Part shown: in pieces, positions 1 through 8,715 of the stretch | Position numbering within the stretch: position 1 is the first letter of the stretch | Layout: every line of letters starts with the position of its first letter | NCBI RefSeq assembly: GCF_014212315.1 | Contig: NZ_JACKXE010000001.1 | Coordinates: 3,348,001-3,412,000 of the forward strand | Length of the DNA: 64,000 nt | Origin: Nocardioides luti | GTDB lineage: Bacteria > Actinomycetota > Actinomycetes > Propionibacteriales > Nocardioidaceae | Reading direction: 5' to 3' | Notes under the pieces: model-generated | What the model was told of the DNA's origin: nothing | Databases searched by the model: none | Seen by the model: only the letters and a program-made list of their open reading frames with translations | Program-made: the position numbers and the translations under genes

Positions 1-225
1 GGCAACGCCGCGCAGGTCGCCCGCTGGAGCGCCGGTCGCCGCGCCGTGAAGTTCCTGCGCGCCGGTGGCGACCTGGTGCTGACCGTCGACCCCGGCGAGC
101 TCCCCGGCATGTACGCCGCGGTGCTGCGTCTCGCCCGCCAGTCTCCGGCGTTCCGCGCCCGGGTCGACGCCGCCGCGCTGCGCGTCCTCGAGGTCAAGCA
201 CGACCGGCAGCTGCTCGGCCGCTGA
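1..225 (+). CDS. C-terminal end of a glycoside hydrolase family 3 protein (partial)
   Basis: The window opens inside a reading frame that runs 74 codons to TGA at 223-225. The visible part contains AGGDLVLTVDPGELPGMYAA and ends VLEVKHDRQLLGR. This resembles the end of NagZ-like beta-N-acetylhexosaminidases, where an 'AGAD-L' strand is followed by helices and a closing 'R-V-L--K---GL' segment. Such enzymes trim N-acetylglucosaminides, often from peptidoglycan fragments. The catalytic part lies upstream of the window, so the family call rests on the tail alone. Confidence 0.55.
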   Translation, partial: GNAAQVARWSAGRRAVKFLRAGGDLVLTVDPGELPGMYAAVLRLARQSPAFRARVDAAALRVLEVKHDRQLLGR

Positions 226-287
226 CCGTCCGGGACGTCATGCGTCCCGTGGAGGGGGTCGCCCCTCCGGATGACGTCCGGCGGCGC

Positions 288-698
288 TCAGCCCCGCTGG
301 ACCGACACGAGCGCCCGCCCGTAGGCGCACTCGACGTCCACGTCGACGTGCCGCTCGGGACCACCCGGACCACGCACCGTGACGGCGTACCCCGCCGGCG
401 GCCCCGCCAGCCGCTCCAGCGAGACGAACGCCTCGCCGAGCAGGTCGCGCAGCTGGTCCTCGCGCGGCACCCAGATCGCGTCGCTCGCCTCGAGGCTGTC
501 CAGCGCCCACTCGGTCGTGCCGTTGAAGGCGAGCACCTGGTCGCCACCCGGGGCGTCGAGGAGCTCGATGACCATGTCGCTCAGCACGAACACCTGGTCG
601 TCGAGGTCCCGGTCCGGGACGACGAACCGGTCGCCGTTGGCCGGATCCCAGGCCAGCCCGGCGTCCCGCAGGGTCACGGCCAGCTCGCGCGTCAGCAT
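288..698 (-). CDS. conserved actinobacterial protein of unknown function
   Basis: A 136-residue acidic soluble protein with no signal peptide or membrane segment. It carries motifs I associate with a small conserved actinobacterial family: GDRFVVPDRDLDDQVFVLSD, then FNGTTEWALDS and WVPREDQLRDLLG. Homologues are sometimes labelled as pilus assembly proteins, but nothing here supports that. It stands alone, convergent with the GH3 end and divergent from glpD, with 119 bp to the glpD start. Function unknown. Confidence 0.75.
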   Translation of the reverse strand: MLTRELAVTLRDAGLAWDPANGDRFVVPDRDLDDQVFVLSDMVIELLDAPGGDQVLAFNGTTEWALDSLEASDAIWVPREDQLRDLLGEAFVSLERLAGPPAGYAVTVRGPGGPERHVDVDVECAYGRALVSVQRG

Positions 699-817
699 GC
701 CAGCAGTCTGGCGCAGCGCCCCTGAGACCCCGGCGGGCGAGCAGGCCCCGGAGCCGGGATGCGCACCCGGACCCGCGCGTCACGCGCCCGTCACACGGAC
801 TTTGCGAGACTGGTCGC

Positions 818-2545
818 ATGACCCACTCGAGCGCGCTCAGCCCCGCGGCGCGCGACGCCGCCCTCGCGGCCATGACCGGGACGGCCGGTGAGCCCGAGCT
901 GGACGTCCTCGTCGTCGGTGGGGGAGTCGTCGGCGCCGGCACCGCCCTCGACGCGATCACCCGCGGCCTCAGCACCGGGCTGATCGAGCAGCGCGACCTC
1001 GCCAGCGGCACCAGCAGCCGCAGCAGCAAGCTGATCCACGGCGGCCTGCGCTACCTCGAGATGCTCGACTTCGGCCTGGTCCGCGAGGCGCTCCAGGAGC
1101 GGGGGCTGCTGCTCACGCGCCTCGCGCCGCACCTCGTCCGCCCGGTCGCGTTCCTCTACCCGCTGACGCACAAGGGCTGGGAGCGGCCCTACGTCGGCGC
1201 CGGGCTCGCGCTGTACGACGCCATGGCGATGACCGGGAAGAGCCCGATGGGCGTGCCGCGGCACCGGCACCTGCTCAAGCGCCAGGTCGCCCGGATCGCG
1301 CCGGACTTCAAGTCCGACCAGATCGCCGGCGCGATCAAGTACTACGACTGCCAGGTCGACGACGCCCGCCTGGTCCTGACGATCGCCCGGACCGCCGCCG
1401 GCCACGGCGCGCACGTCGCGACCCGGGTCAAGGTCGTCGGCTTCCTCCGCGAGGGGGAGCGCGTCGTCGGCGTGCGTGCCGTCGACCTCGAGAGCGGCCG
1501 GGAGCACGAGATCCGCGCCCGGGTCGTCGTGAACGCCGCCGGGGTCTGGAGCGACGAGATCCAGGAGATGGTGGGCGGCCGGGGCGCGCTGCACGTGCAG
1601 GCCAGCAAGGGCATCCACCTGGTGGTGCCACGGGACCGGATCCGCTCGGAGGCCGGCTTCATCACCCGTACGGCCACCTCGGTGCTCTTCGTCATCCCGT
1701 GGGGCCGGCACTGGATCATCGGCACCACCGACACGCCGTGGGACCTCGACAAGGCGCACCCCGCGGCCAGCCGCACCGACATCGACTACCTGCTGGACCA
1801 GGTCAACGCGATCCTGCGCGAGCCGCTCGACCACGAGGACGTCGAGGGCGTGTGGGCCGGGCTGCGGCCGCTGCTCACGGGCGAGTCGGAGCCCACCTCG
1901 AAGATCTCCCGCGAGCACACCGTGGTGACGCCGGTCGCCGGCCTCGTGATGATCGCCGGCGGCAAGCTCACGACGTACCGCGTCATGGGACGCGACGCCG
2001 TGGACGCCGCCGCCCACTCGCTGCGCACGACGGTCAACCTCACGGTCCGCGACTCGATCACCGACCGGGTCCCGCTGGTCGGCGCCGACGGCTTCGAGAC
2101 GCGCTCGAACCAGCGCGTCCTGCTGGCGCGGCGCTCGGGCCTGCACGTCGCCCGCATCGACCACCTCCTCGGGCGCTACGGCGGCCTCGTTGACGACGTG
2201 CTCGACCTGGTGGCCCGGCGCCGGGTCCTCGGGCTGCCGCTCGAGGGCGCGGAGGACTACCTCGCCGCGGAGGTGGTGTACGCCGTCACGCACGAGGCCG
2301 CACGGCACCTCGACGACGTGCTGACCCGCCGCACCCGGATCTCCATCGAGACCTTCGACCGCGGCGTGGCGGCCGCGCCGGCGGTCGCCCGGCTGATGGC
2401 CGACGAGCTGGGCTGGGACCAGGCCCGGCTCGACGACGAGGTCGACCACTACCTGCGCCGGGTCGAGGCGGAGCGGCTCAGCCAGGCACAGGCGACCGAC
2501 CGGGAGGCCGACGAGGCCCGGGTGCAGGCCCCCGACATCGTCTGA
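818..2545 (+). CDS. glpD: aerobic glycerol-3-phosphate dehydrogenase
   Basis: 575 residues, the usual size for FAD-dependent glycerol-3-phosphate dehydrogenases, which oxidise sn-glycerol-3-phosphate to dihydroxyacetone phosphate at the membrane and pass electrons to quinone. The dinucleotide fold is clear near residues 28-60 (VLVVGGGVVGAG ... GLIEQRDLASGTSSRSSKLI), followed by the GlpD hallmark HGGLRYLE. WIIGTTDTPWD and the later GGKLTTYRVMGRDAVD are also family features, and a C-terminal DAO_C-like helical domain follows. No glycerol kinase or facilitator gene is adjacent. The start has no strong ribosome-binding site and may be leaderless. Confidence 0.93.
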   Translation: MTHSSALSPAARDAALAAMTGTAGEPELDVLVVGGGVVGAGTALDAITRGLSTGLIEQRDLASGTSSRSSKLIHGGLRYLEMLDFGLVREALQERGLLLTRLAPHLVRPVAFLYPLTHKGWERPYVGAGLALYDAMAMTGKSPMGVPRHRHLLKRQVARIAPDFKSDQIAGAIKYYDCQVDDARLVLTIARTAAGHGAHVATRVKVVGFLREGERVVGVRAVDLESGREHEIRARVVVNAAGVWSDEIQEMVGGRGALHVQASKGIHLVVPRDRIRSEAGFITRTATSVLFVIPWGRHWIIGTTDTPWDLDKAHPAASRTDIDYLLDQVNAILREPLDHEDVEGVWAGLRPLLTGESEPTSKISREHTVVTPVAGLVMIAGGKLTTYRVMGRDAVDAAAHSLRTTVNLTVRDSITDRVPLVGADGFETRSNQRVLLARRSGLHVARIDHLLGRYGGLVDDVLDLVARRRVLGLPLEGAEDYLAAEVVYAVTHEAARHLDDVLTRRTRISIETFDRGVAAAPAVARLMADELGWDQARLDDEVDHYLRRVEAERLSQAQATDREADEARVQAPDIV

Positions 2546-2632
2546 GCGGGCACCACCGACCGCGGCGTGTGCCTGTCGACGCGCTCCGGCGTGTCCCCGG
2601 GCACACGAGCCGGTCGCAGCATCGGGTCACGC

Positions 2633-2657
2633 TTGACAGAAGCGGCCAGTGTGTCAA
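2633..2657. promoter_or_regulatory. candidate operator, inverted repeat TTGACA-N13-TGTCAA
   Basis: The 172-bp gap between glpD and the aldehyde dehydrogenase gene holds a perfect 6-bp inverted repeat with 13-bp spacing. TTGACA lies at 2633-2638 and TGTCAA at 2652-2657, about 60-85 bp upstream of the ATG. The left arm is also a consensus -35 hexamer, but I see no convincing -10 element at the right distance. It could bind a dimeric repressor controlling the two-gene operon downstream. No regulator gene is adjacent. Confidence 0.35.
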
Positions 2658-2717
2658 CCGTCTCAGTGGGCTACCGGGGGGTAGGCGGGGGAGACCCCCG
2701 CCACATACTCTCGGTAC

Positions 2718-4340
2718 ATGAGTGACCGCAACCCGACCCCCGCCGGCGGACCGCTGGTCGAGGGTCCGCACGACCCCGAGCACGACCCCACGGCGTCGTA
2801 CGCCCTCGAGCCGGAGTACGTCGCGGCCCTCACCCGCCGCCTCGTGGCGACCTCCGGCCACTCGGTGCAGGTGCACTCGCCGCTCGACGGCGCCCCGCTC
2901 GCGCACATCCCGCAGTCCACCGACGACGACGTCGCGGAGGCCTTCGCCCGCGCCCGTCGGGCCCAGGCCGCGTGGGCGCGCACCTCCCTCGACGAGCGCT
3001 CCGCGGTGCTGCTGCGGCTGCACGACCTGGTGCTCGACCGCCAGGACGAGATCATCGACCTGACCGTGCTCGAGTCGGGCAAGGCCCGCAAGCACGCCTT
3101 CGACGAGCCGCTGCACATCGCGCTCACGGCCCGCTACTACGCGCGCACCGCCCACCAGCACCTCGACACCGAGCGCAAGCTCGGCGTCGTGCCCGGCCTG
3201 ACCCGGGTCGAGGTGAACCGCATCCCCAAGGGCGTCGTCGGGATCATCTCGCCGTGGAACTACCCCTTCACGATGGCGCTCTGCGACGGCCTGCCCGCGC
3301 TGCTGGCCGGCAACGCCGTGGTCGCGAAGCCGGACGCCCAGACCATGCTGACGGCCCTCCTCGCGGCCCAGCTGCTCGAGGAGGCCGGCTTCCCGAAGGA
3401 CCTCTGGCAGGTCGTGGCCGGCCCCGGCTCCGAGGTCGGCCCCTCGATCATCGGCCGTGCCGACTACGTCTGCTTCACCGGCTCGACCGCGACCGGCAAG
3501 CTCGTCGCCCGGGGCTGCGCGGACCGGCTGATCGGCTGCTCGCTCGAGCTCGGCGGTAAGAACCCGCTCCTCGTGCTCCGCGACGCCGACCTCGAGAAGG
3601 CCGCCGAGGGCGCCGTCCGCGCCAGCTTCTCCAATGCCGGCCAGCTCTGCGTCTCCATGGAGCGGCTGTTCGTGGCCGACCAGGTCTACGACCGGTTCGT
3701 GGAGCGCTTCGTGGCCCGCACCCAGGCGATGACGCTCGGCGCCACGCTCGAGTGGGGCAACGACATGGGCTCGCTGATCTCGCAGGCGCAGCTCGACACC
3801 GTGGTCGCGCACGTCGACGACGCGGTGGCCAAGGGCGCGCGGGTGCTGACCGGCGGTCGCGCCCGCCCGGACCTGGGGCCGTTCTTCTACGAGCCGACCA
3901 TTCTCGAGGGCGTCACCCCCGACATGACGTGCTTCGGCCACGAGACGTTCGGGCCGGTGGTCGCGCTCTACCGCTTCCACGACGAGGCCGACGCGGTCGC
4001 CCGGGCCAACGACGGCTCCTACGGGCTGAACGCGTCGATCTACAGCCAGGACGGCGCCCGCGCCCGCACCATCGCCCGCCAGGTCCTGTGCGGCACGGTG
4101 AACATCAACGAGGCGTTCGGCGCGACCTTCGCCAGCATCGACTCCCCGATGGGCGGGATGCGCGAGTCGGGCATGGGCCGCCGCCAAGGGTCCGAGGGCG
4201 TGCTCCGCTACACCGAGTCGCAGTCCGTGGCGACGCAACGACTGATCCGCTTCGCGCCGATGCTCGGGATGTCCGACGAGACCTACGCGAAGGTGATGAC
4301 CGCCAACCTCCGCCTGATGAAGAAGCTGGGACGAGCATGA
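2718..4340 (+). CDS. gabD2: NAD(P)-dependent aldehyde dehydrogenase, succinate-semialdehyde dehydrogenase type
   Basis: 540 residues of the ALDH superfamily. Visible signatures are the cofactor-binding SPWNYPF, the FTGSTATGK loop, the catalytic glutamate in LELGGKNP (E277) and the nucleophilic cysteine in NAGQLCVS (C311). The overall pattern resembles mycobacterial GabD2-type enzymes, which oxidise succinic semialdehyde or related aldehydes, but substrate specificity cannot be read from sequence. An N-terminal extension of about 35 acidic, proline-rich residues precedes the ALDH core. The stop overlaps the next start (ATGA, 4337-4340), so the two are translationally coupled. An alcohol oxidase followed by an aldehyde dehydrogenase would be a logical pair. 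Confidence 0.85.
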   Translation: MSDRNPTPAGGPLVEGPHDPEHDPTASYALEPEYVAALTRRLVATSGHSVQVHSPLDGAPLAHIPQSTDDDVAEAFARARRAQAAWARTSLDERSAVLLRLHDLVLDRQDEIIDLTVLESGKARKHAFDEPLHIALTARYYARTAHQHLDTERKLGVVPGLTRVEVNRIPKGVVGIISPWNYPFTMALCDGLPALLAGNAVVAKPDAQTMLTALLAAQLLEEAGFPKDLWQVVAGPGSEVGPSIIGRADYVCFTGSTATGKLVARGCADRLIGCSLELGGKNPLLVLRDADLEKAAEGAVRASFSNAGQLCVSMERLFVADQVYDRFVERFVARTQAMTLGATLEWGNDMGSLISQAQLDTVVAHVDDAVAKGARVLTGGRARPDLGPFFYEPTILEGVTPDMTCFGHETFGPVVALYRFHDEADAVARANDGSYGLNASIYSQDGARARTIARQVLCGTVNINEAFGATFASIDSPMGGMRESGMGRRQGSEGVLRYTESQSVATQRLIRFAPMLGMSDETYAKVMTANLRLMKKLGRA

Positions 4341-6073
4341 GCACCGCTGAGCAGACCTTCGACTACGACGTCCTCGTCATCGGCTCCGGCTTCGGTGGCT
4401 CGGTCACCGCGCTGCGGCTGACCGAGAAGGGCTACCGCGTCGGCGTCATCGAGGCGGGCGCCCGCTTCGATGACCAGGACTTCGCCGAGAACTCCTGGGA
4501 CGTCAAGCGCTACCTCTTCCGCCCCGAGGTCGGCTGCTACGGCATCCAGCGCATCGACGCGCTCAAGGACTGCCTGATCGTCTCCGGCGCGGGCGTCGGC
4601 GGCGGCTCGCTGGTCTACGCGAACACGCTCTACGAGCCGCTCCCGGCGTTCTACACCGACAAGCAGTGGAGCCACATCACGGACTGGAAGTCCGAGCTGC
4701 AGCCGTACTACGACCAGGCCAAGCGGATGCTCGGCGTCGTCGAGAACCCCCTCCGCACGCCCGCCGACGACGTGATGGAGCAGGTCGCCACCGAGATGGG
4801 CGTGGCCGACACCTTCCACCCGACCCCGGTCGGCGTCTTCTTCGGCGGCCCCGGCGACGAGCAGGGCACCACGGTCCCGGACCCGTACTTCGGCGGTGCC
4901 GGCCCGGCGCGGACCTCGTGCGTCGGCTGCGGCGAGTGTATGAGCGGCTGCCGCCACAACGCCAAGAACACCCTGGTCAAGAACTACCTCTACCTCGCCG
5001 AGCAGAACGGCGCCCGCGTCCTCCCGCTGACGACCGTGACCCGGGTCGCGCCGCGCCCCGACGACGTCGGGGGCGGGTACGACGTCCACGTGAAGTTCAC
5101 CAAGGCCAAGACCGGCCGCGCCTCGGCGACGCGCGTGCTGCGCGCCGAGCAGGTCGTCCTCGCGGCGTCGTCGCTGGGCACCCAGCGGCTGCTGCACCGG
5201 ATGCGCGACGAGGGCCACCTGCCCCGGCTCTCGCAGCGGCTGGGCTTCCTGTCGCGCACCAACTCCGAGTCGATCCTGGGCGCCATCGCGCCGGACACGA
5301 AGGTCGACTACAGCCAGGGCATCGCGATCACGTCGAGCTTCCACCCGGACCCCGACACGCACATCGAGCCGTGCCGCTACGGCAAGGGCAGCAACTTCAT
5401 GTCGCTGATGCAGACCGTGCTGACCGACGGCGACGGCCCGACGCCCCGCTGGCGCACCTGGCTGCGCGAGATGTGGAGCCAGCGCACCAACGTCGCGAAC
5501 CTGTACGACGTCAAGCACTGGTCCGAGCGCACCGTCATCGCGCTGGTGATGCAGAGCCTCGACAACTCGATCACGACCTACACCAAGCGCGTCCCCGGCA
5601 CGCAGCGCCGCTACCTCACCTCCAAGCAGGGCCACGGCGTGCCCAACCCGACCTGGATCCCGGCCGGCAACCTCGCGGTGCGGCTGATGGCCAAGGTCAT
5701 GGGCGGCACGGCGGGCGGCTCGATCGGCGAGCCGTTCAACAAGCCGCTGACCGCGCACTTCCTCGGCGGCTGCGCGATCGGCGACTCCGTCGAGACCGGC
5801 GTGATCGACCCCTACCAGCGGGTCTTCGGCCACCCGGGCCTGCACGTGGCCGACGGCTCGGCGATCACCGCCAACCTCGGAGTGAACCCCTCCCTCACGA
5901 TCACCGCGCAGGCCGAGCGTGCCATGTCGTTCTGGCCCAACAAGGGCGAGCAGGACGCCCGTCCGGCGCTGGGCGCGGCCTACGAGCGGATCGCCCCGGT
6001 CACCCCGGCGGCGCCCGCCGTGCCGTACGACGCCCCGGCCGCCCTGCGGCTCCCGATCGTCGGGGTGAGCTGA
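4337..6073 (+). CDS. GMC-family FAD oxidoreductase, ChoD-like (putative cholesterol oxidase)
   Basis: 578 residues, the same size as mycobacterial ChoD. The N-terminus carries the FAD-binding GSGFGGS (G16, G18, G21) and an acidic strand end IEAG. A cysteine-rich segment, CVGCGECMSGCRHNAKNTL, is typical of this subfamily. The C-terminal GMC motifs are FLGGCAIGDS and HVADGSAITANLGVNPSLT. Family members are annotated as 3-beta-hydroxysterol oxidases, but sterol activity of the ChoD branch is disputed, so the substrate is unproven. It is coupled by a 4-bp overlap to the upstream aldehyde dehydrogenase. Three hairpins follow the stop. Confidence 0.85.
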   Translation: MSTAEQTFDYDVLVIGSGFGGSVTALRLTEKGYRVGVIEAGARFDDQDFAENSWDVKRYLFRPEVGCYGIQRIDALKDCLIVSGAGVGGGSLVYANTLYEPLPAFYTDKQWSHITDWKSELQPYYDQAKRMLGVVENPLRTPADDVMEQVATEMGVADTFHPTPVGVFFGGPGDEQGTTVPDPYFGGAGPARTSCVGCGECMSGCRHNAKNTLVKNYLYLAEQNGARVLPLTTVTRVAPRPDDVGGGYDVHVKFTKAKTGRASATRVLRAEQVVLAASSLGTQRLLHRMRDEGHLPRLSQRLGFLSRTNSESILGAIAPDTKVDYSQGIAITSSFHPDPDTHIEPCRYGKGSNFMSLMQTVLTDGDGPTPRWRTWLREMWSQRTNVANLYDVKHWSERTVIALVMQSLDNSITTYTKRVPGTQRRYLTSKQGHGVPNPTWIPAGNLAVRLMAKVMGGTAGGSIGEPFNKPLTAHFLGGCAIGDSVETGVIDPYQRVFGHPGLHVADGSAITANLGVNPSLTITAQAERAMSFWPNKGEQDARPALGAAYERIAPVTPAAPAVPYDAPAALRLPIVGVS

Positions 6074-6101
6074 CGCGGGAATCACCCGGTTTCGGCCCGT
6101 C

Positions 6102-6177
6102 CGAGCCGTAACCCGCCTCCGGACGGCTCGTTGAGCCAGCGAACCCGGCAGTCATGCTCCCTCCCAAGGCCGGGTTC
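6102..6177. terminator. two stem-loops downstream of the GMC oxidase gene
   Basis: First hairpin: CGAGCCG (6102-6108) pairs with CGGCTCG (6124-6130) across a 15-nt loop. Second hairpin: GAACCCGGC (6141-6149) pairs perfectly with GCCGGGTTC (6169-6177) across 19 nt. No U-tract follows either, which is normal for high-GC actinobacteria. They probably end the ALDH/GMC transcript. Confidence 0.5.
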
Positions 6178-6213
6178 CTGGTCCAGGCACTGTCCAACAC
6201 GTGCGTGGACGAT

Positions 6214-6250
6214 CAGGGCCCGGCCACCCTCCCTCCCCGGCCGGGCCCTG
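6214..6250. terminator. 12-bp GC stem-loop about 95 bp upstream of guaA
   Basis: CAGGGCCCGGCC (6214-6225) pairs perfectly with GGCCGGGCCCTG (6239-6250) around a 13-nt pyrimidine-rich loop. Its loop and that of the preceding hairpin both contain CTCCCTCCC. It may be a strong factor-independent terminator for the upstream operon, or part of a structured guaA leader. Confidence 0.5.
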
Positions 6251-6344
6251 GTGCATTTCCCGGCAGGTCCGCTCCAGCCGGCCCCCGCCGGGTCGTTCTC
6301 CGGGCACGCGTCCGGCCGCGGTCGCCGCTCGATAGGCTGCTCCC

Positions 6345-7925
6345 ATGAGCGAGCTCCCCGACCATGACCTCGTCCTCGTGGTGGACTTCGGGGCGCAGTA
6401 CGCCCAGCTGATCGCCCGCCGGGTGCGCGAGGCCCGCGTCTACTCCGAGATCGTCCCGCACACGATGCCGGTCGAGGAGATCCTGGCCCGCAGGCCGCAG
6501 GCGATCGTGCTGTCCGGCGGCCCGTCGTCGGTGTACGCCGAGGGTGCGCCCTCCATCGACCCGGCGCTCTTCACGGCCGGTGTCCCGGTCTTCGGCATGT
6601 GCTACGGCTTCCAGCTGATGGCCCAGGGCCTCGGCGGCACCGTCGCCCACAGCGGCGCCCGCGAGTACGGCCGCACCCCCGTCACCGTCGGCGAGGCCGG
6701 CACGCTGCTCGAGGGGATCCCCGCCGAGCACAGCGTGTGGATGTCCCACGGCGACTCGGTCACCGAGGCCCCCGAGGGCTTCGCCGTCCTCGCCTCGACC
6801 CAGGTGACGCCCGTGGCGGCGTTCGAGGACGTCGAGCGCCAGCTCGCCGGCGTCCAGTGGCACCCCGAGGTGATGCACACCCAGCACGGCCAGCAGGTGC
6901 TCGAGCACTTCCTGCTCCGGATCGCCGGGTGTCGTCCCACCTGGACGATGGTCAACATCGTCGAGGAGCAGATCGAGGCGATCCGCACCCAGATCGGCGA
7001 GACCGGTCGGGCCATCTGCGGCCTGTCCGGCGGCGTCGACTCGGCCGTCGCCGCCGCGATCGTGCAGCGCGCGATCGGCGACCGCCTCACCTGCGTCTAC
7101 GTCGACCACGGGCTGATGCGCCAGGGCGAGACCGAGCAGGTCGAGCGCGACTTCGTCGCCGCCACCGGCGTCGACCTCAAGGTCGTCGACGCCGAGAAGC
7201 GCTTCCTCGACGCCCTCGCCGGGGTCTCGGACCCCGAGGAGAAGCGGAAGGTCATCGGCCGCGAGTTCATCCGGGTCTTCGAGGCCGCCGAGGCCGAGGT
7301 CCTCGCCGACGCCATCGCGCAGGACGGCGCCAAGGTCGCCTACCTCGTGCAGGGCACGCTCTACCCCGACGTCGTCGAGTCGGGCGGTGGCGCCGGCACC
7401 TCCAACATCAAGTCGCACCACAACGTGGGCGGCCTGCCCGACGACCTCGAGTTCGAGCTCGTCGAGCCGCTGCGCACGCTCTTCAAGGACGAGGTCCGCC
7501 TGATGGGCGAGCAGCTCGGCCTGCCCGACGAGATCGTGCACCGCCAGCCCTTCCCCGGGCCCGGCCTCGGCATCCGCATCATCGGCGAGGTGACCCGCGA
7601 GCGCCTCGACATCCTGCGCGCCGCCGACGCCATCGCCCGCGAGGAGATGACCCGGGCCGGCCTCGACCGCGACATCTGGCAGATGCCCGTCGTGCTGCTC
7701 GCGGACGTCCGCTCCGTCGGCGTCCAGGGCGACGGCCGCACCTACGGCCACCCGGTCGTGCTCCGCCCCGTCACCTCCGAGGACGCCATGACGGCCGACT
7801 GGGCGCGGCTGCCGTACGACGTCATGGAGACCATCTCCACACGCATCACCAACGAGGTCCCCGACGTCAACCGGGTCGCCGTCGACATCACCTCGAAGCC
7901 GCCCGGCACCATCGAGTGGGAGTGA
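6345..7925 (+). CDS. guaA: GMP synthase (glutamine-hydrolysing)
   Basis: 526 residues with full GuaA architecture; converts XMP, ATP and glutamine to GMP, the last step of guanine nucleotide synthesis. The class I amidotransferase domain (about 1-200) has the nucleophile in FGMCYGFQ (C86) and the His/Glu pair in VQWHPEV. The ATP-pyrophosphatase domain has the P-loop SGGVDS near residue 228. The dimerisation/XMP domain carries [16 protein letters not shown] and ends [12 protein letters not shown], a near-invariant GuaA C-terminus. The nucleophile elbow is GMCYG rather than the more usual GICYG. A VOC gene follows after 7 bp. Confidence 0.97.
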   Translation: MSELPDHDLVLVVDFGAQYAQLIARRVREARVYSEIVPHTMPVEEILARRPQAIVLSGGPSSVYAEGAPSIDPALFTAGVPVFGMCYGFQLMAQGLGGTVAHSGAREYGRTPVTVGEAGTLLEGIPAEHSVWMSHGDSVTEAPEGFAVLASTQVTPVAAFEDVERQLAGVQWHPEVMHTQHGQQVLEHFLLRIAGCRPTWTMVNIVEEQIEAIRTQIGETGRAICGLSGGVDSAVAAAIVQRAIGDRLTCVYVDHGLMRQGETEQVERDFVAATGVDLKVVDAEKRFLDALAGVSDPEEKRKVIGREFIRVFEAAEAEVLADAIAQDGAKVAYLVQGTLYPDVVESGGGAGTSNIKSHHNVGGLPDDLEFELVEPLRTLFKDEVRLMGEQLGLPDEIVHRQPFPGPGLGIRIIGEVTRERLDILRAADAIAREEMTRAGLDRDIWQMPVVLLADVRSVGVQGDGRTYGHPVVLRPVTSEDAMTADWARLPYDVMETISTRITNEVPDVNRVAVDITSKPPGTIEWE

Positions 7926-7932
7926 CGCGCCG

Positions 7933-8331
7933 GTGATCCGCGCGCTGCACCACCTCGACCTCTGGGTCAGCGACGTCGCGACGGCGACGGGCGAGTGGGC
8001 CTGGCTGCTGGGTGAGCTGGGCTGGGAGATGGCCGACGAGTCCGGTGACGGCACCGCCTCCTGGGCGCACCCGGACGGGACGTACTTCTTCCTCGAGCGC
8101 TCGCGCGACCTGGTCGACGAGCCGCACGACCGGCTCCGCCCGGGCGTCAACCACCTGGCGCTGACCGTGGAGGACCGGCGCACCCTGGACCGGATGCGCG
8201 CGGAGTCGTCGAGCCACGGCTGGCACGAGCTCTTCGCGGACCGCTACCCGCACGCCGGGGGAGAGCGGCACACCGCGCTGTTCCTCGAGAGCTCCGAGGG
8301 CTTCGAGGTCGAGGTCGTCCTCGGCGACTGA
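7933..8331 (+). CDS. VOC (glyoxalase/bleomycin-resistance) family protein
   Basis: A 132-residue single-domain protein of the vicinal oxygen chelate fold. It has paired metal-ligand type positions: ALHHLDLWV at the start, NHLALTVED in the middle and FEVEVVL at the end. Small VOC proteins include lyases, dioxygenases and antibiotic-binding proteins, and the substrate cannot be inferred. The start is GTG at 7933, 7 nt after the guaA stop, so it is probably cotranscribed with guaA without any obvious functional link. Confidence 0.8.
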   Translation: MIRALHHLDLWVSDVATATGEWAWLLGELGWEMADESGDGTASWAHPDGTYFFLERSRDLVDEPHDRLRPGVNHLALTVEDRRTLDRMRAESSSHGWHELFADRYPHAGGERHTALFLESSEGFEVEVVLGD

Positions 8332-8367
8332 CCGGGGGAGGCGCGGGCACGCGCGGACACCTCCGGA

Positions 8368-8418
8368 CGCACGACGGCCGGCCACGGCGCCGAGGCGCCG
8401 GACCGGCCGGGTGGTGCG
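8368..8418. terminator. bidirectional terminator between convergent genes
   Basis: A long GC-rich imperfect palindrome between the convergent VOC gene and the GPGG gene. CGCAC (8368-8372) pairs with GTGCG (8414-8418). Inside lie GGCCGG/CCGGCC and a central GGCGCC-gag-GGCGCC type stem. It can serve both strands. Confidence 0.6.
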
Positions 8419-8423
8419 TGCGA

Positions 8424-8570
8424 CTACTTCGTGAAGATGCTGACGCCACCCGGGCCGACGAGCAGGCCGACGATGATCAGCACGACGCCGAGCAGGATGT
8501 TGCTGCGGAAGAGCTGGACGATGCCCGCGATCACGAGGATGACCGCGATGATCCAGAGGATGAAAGCCAT
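8424..8570 (-). CDS. GPGG-motif small membrane protein (48 aa)
   Basis: A 48-residue protein running from MAFILWIIAVILVIAGIV to GPGGVSIFTK. It is almost wholly hydrophobic: two short membrane segments separated by QLFRSN, then the GPGG turn that names a family of tiny actinobacterial membrane proteins. Its start is fixed by the ATG at 8568-8570 and by the fact that hydrophobicity begins there; longer forms upstream lose all membrane character. Function is unknown. It sits alone between two genes of unrelated roles. Confidence 0.8.
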   Translation of the reverse strand: MAFILWIIAVILVIAGIVQLFRSNILLGVVLIIVGLLVGPGGVSIFTK

Positions 8571-8715
8571 GGTGTTCTCCGTACTGGTGGGGGTATTGCC
8601 CGCGCCGGCAGATGCACCGGAGCGGGTGCGGGCCCGGCCCGGGTTGCGGACGGCCCAACAGAGACTGGTACCCGTTGCCGGCCCGTACATGCCAACGACC
8701 TGACCGCGACGCGCG

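Noticed and set aside
791..2449. Long open frame antisense to glpD
   Set aside because: Antisense shadow frame caused by GC-rich codon bias; the product is Val/Asp/Arg-rich with no family features. Similar frames lie opposite most genes here.
6131..6367. Short open frames between the GMC oxidase gene and guaA
   Set aside because: They coincide with three hairpins, have no ribosome-binding site and low-complexity Arg/Pro-rich products.
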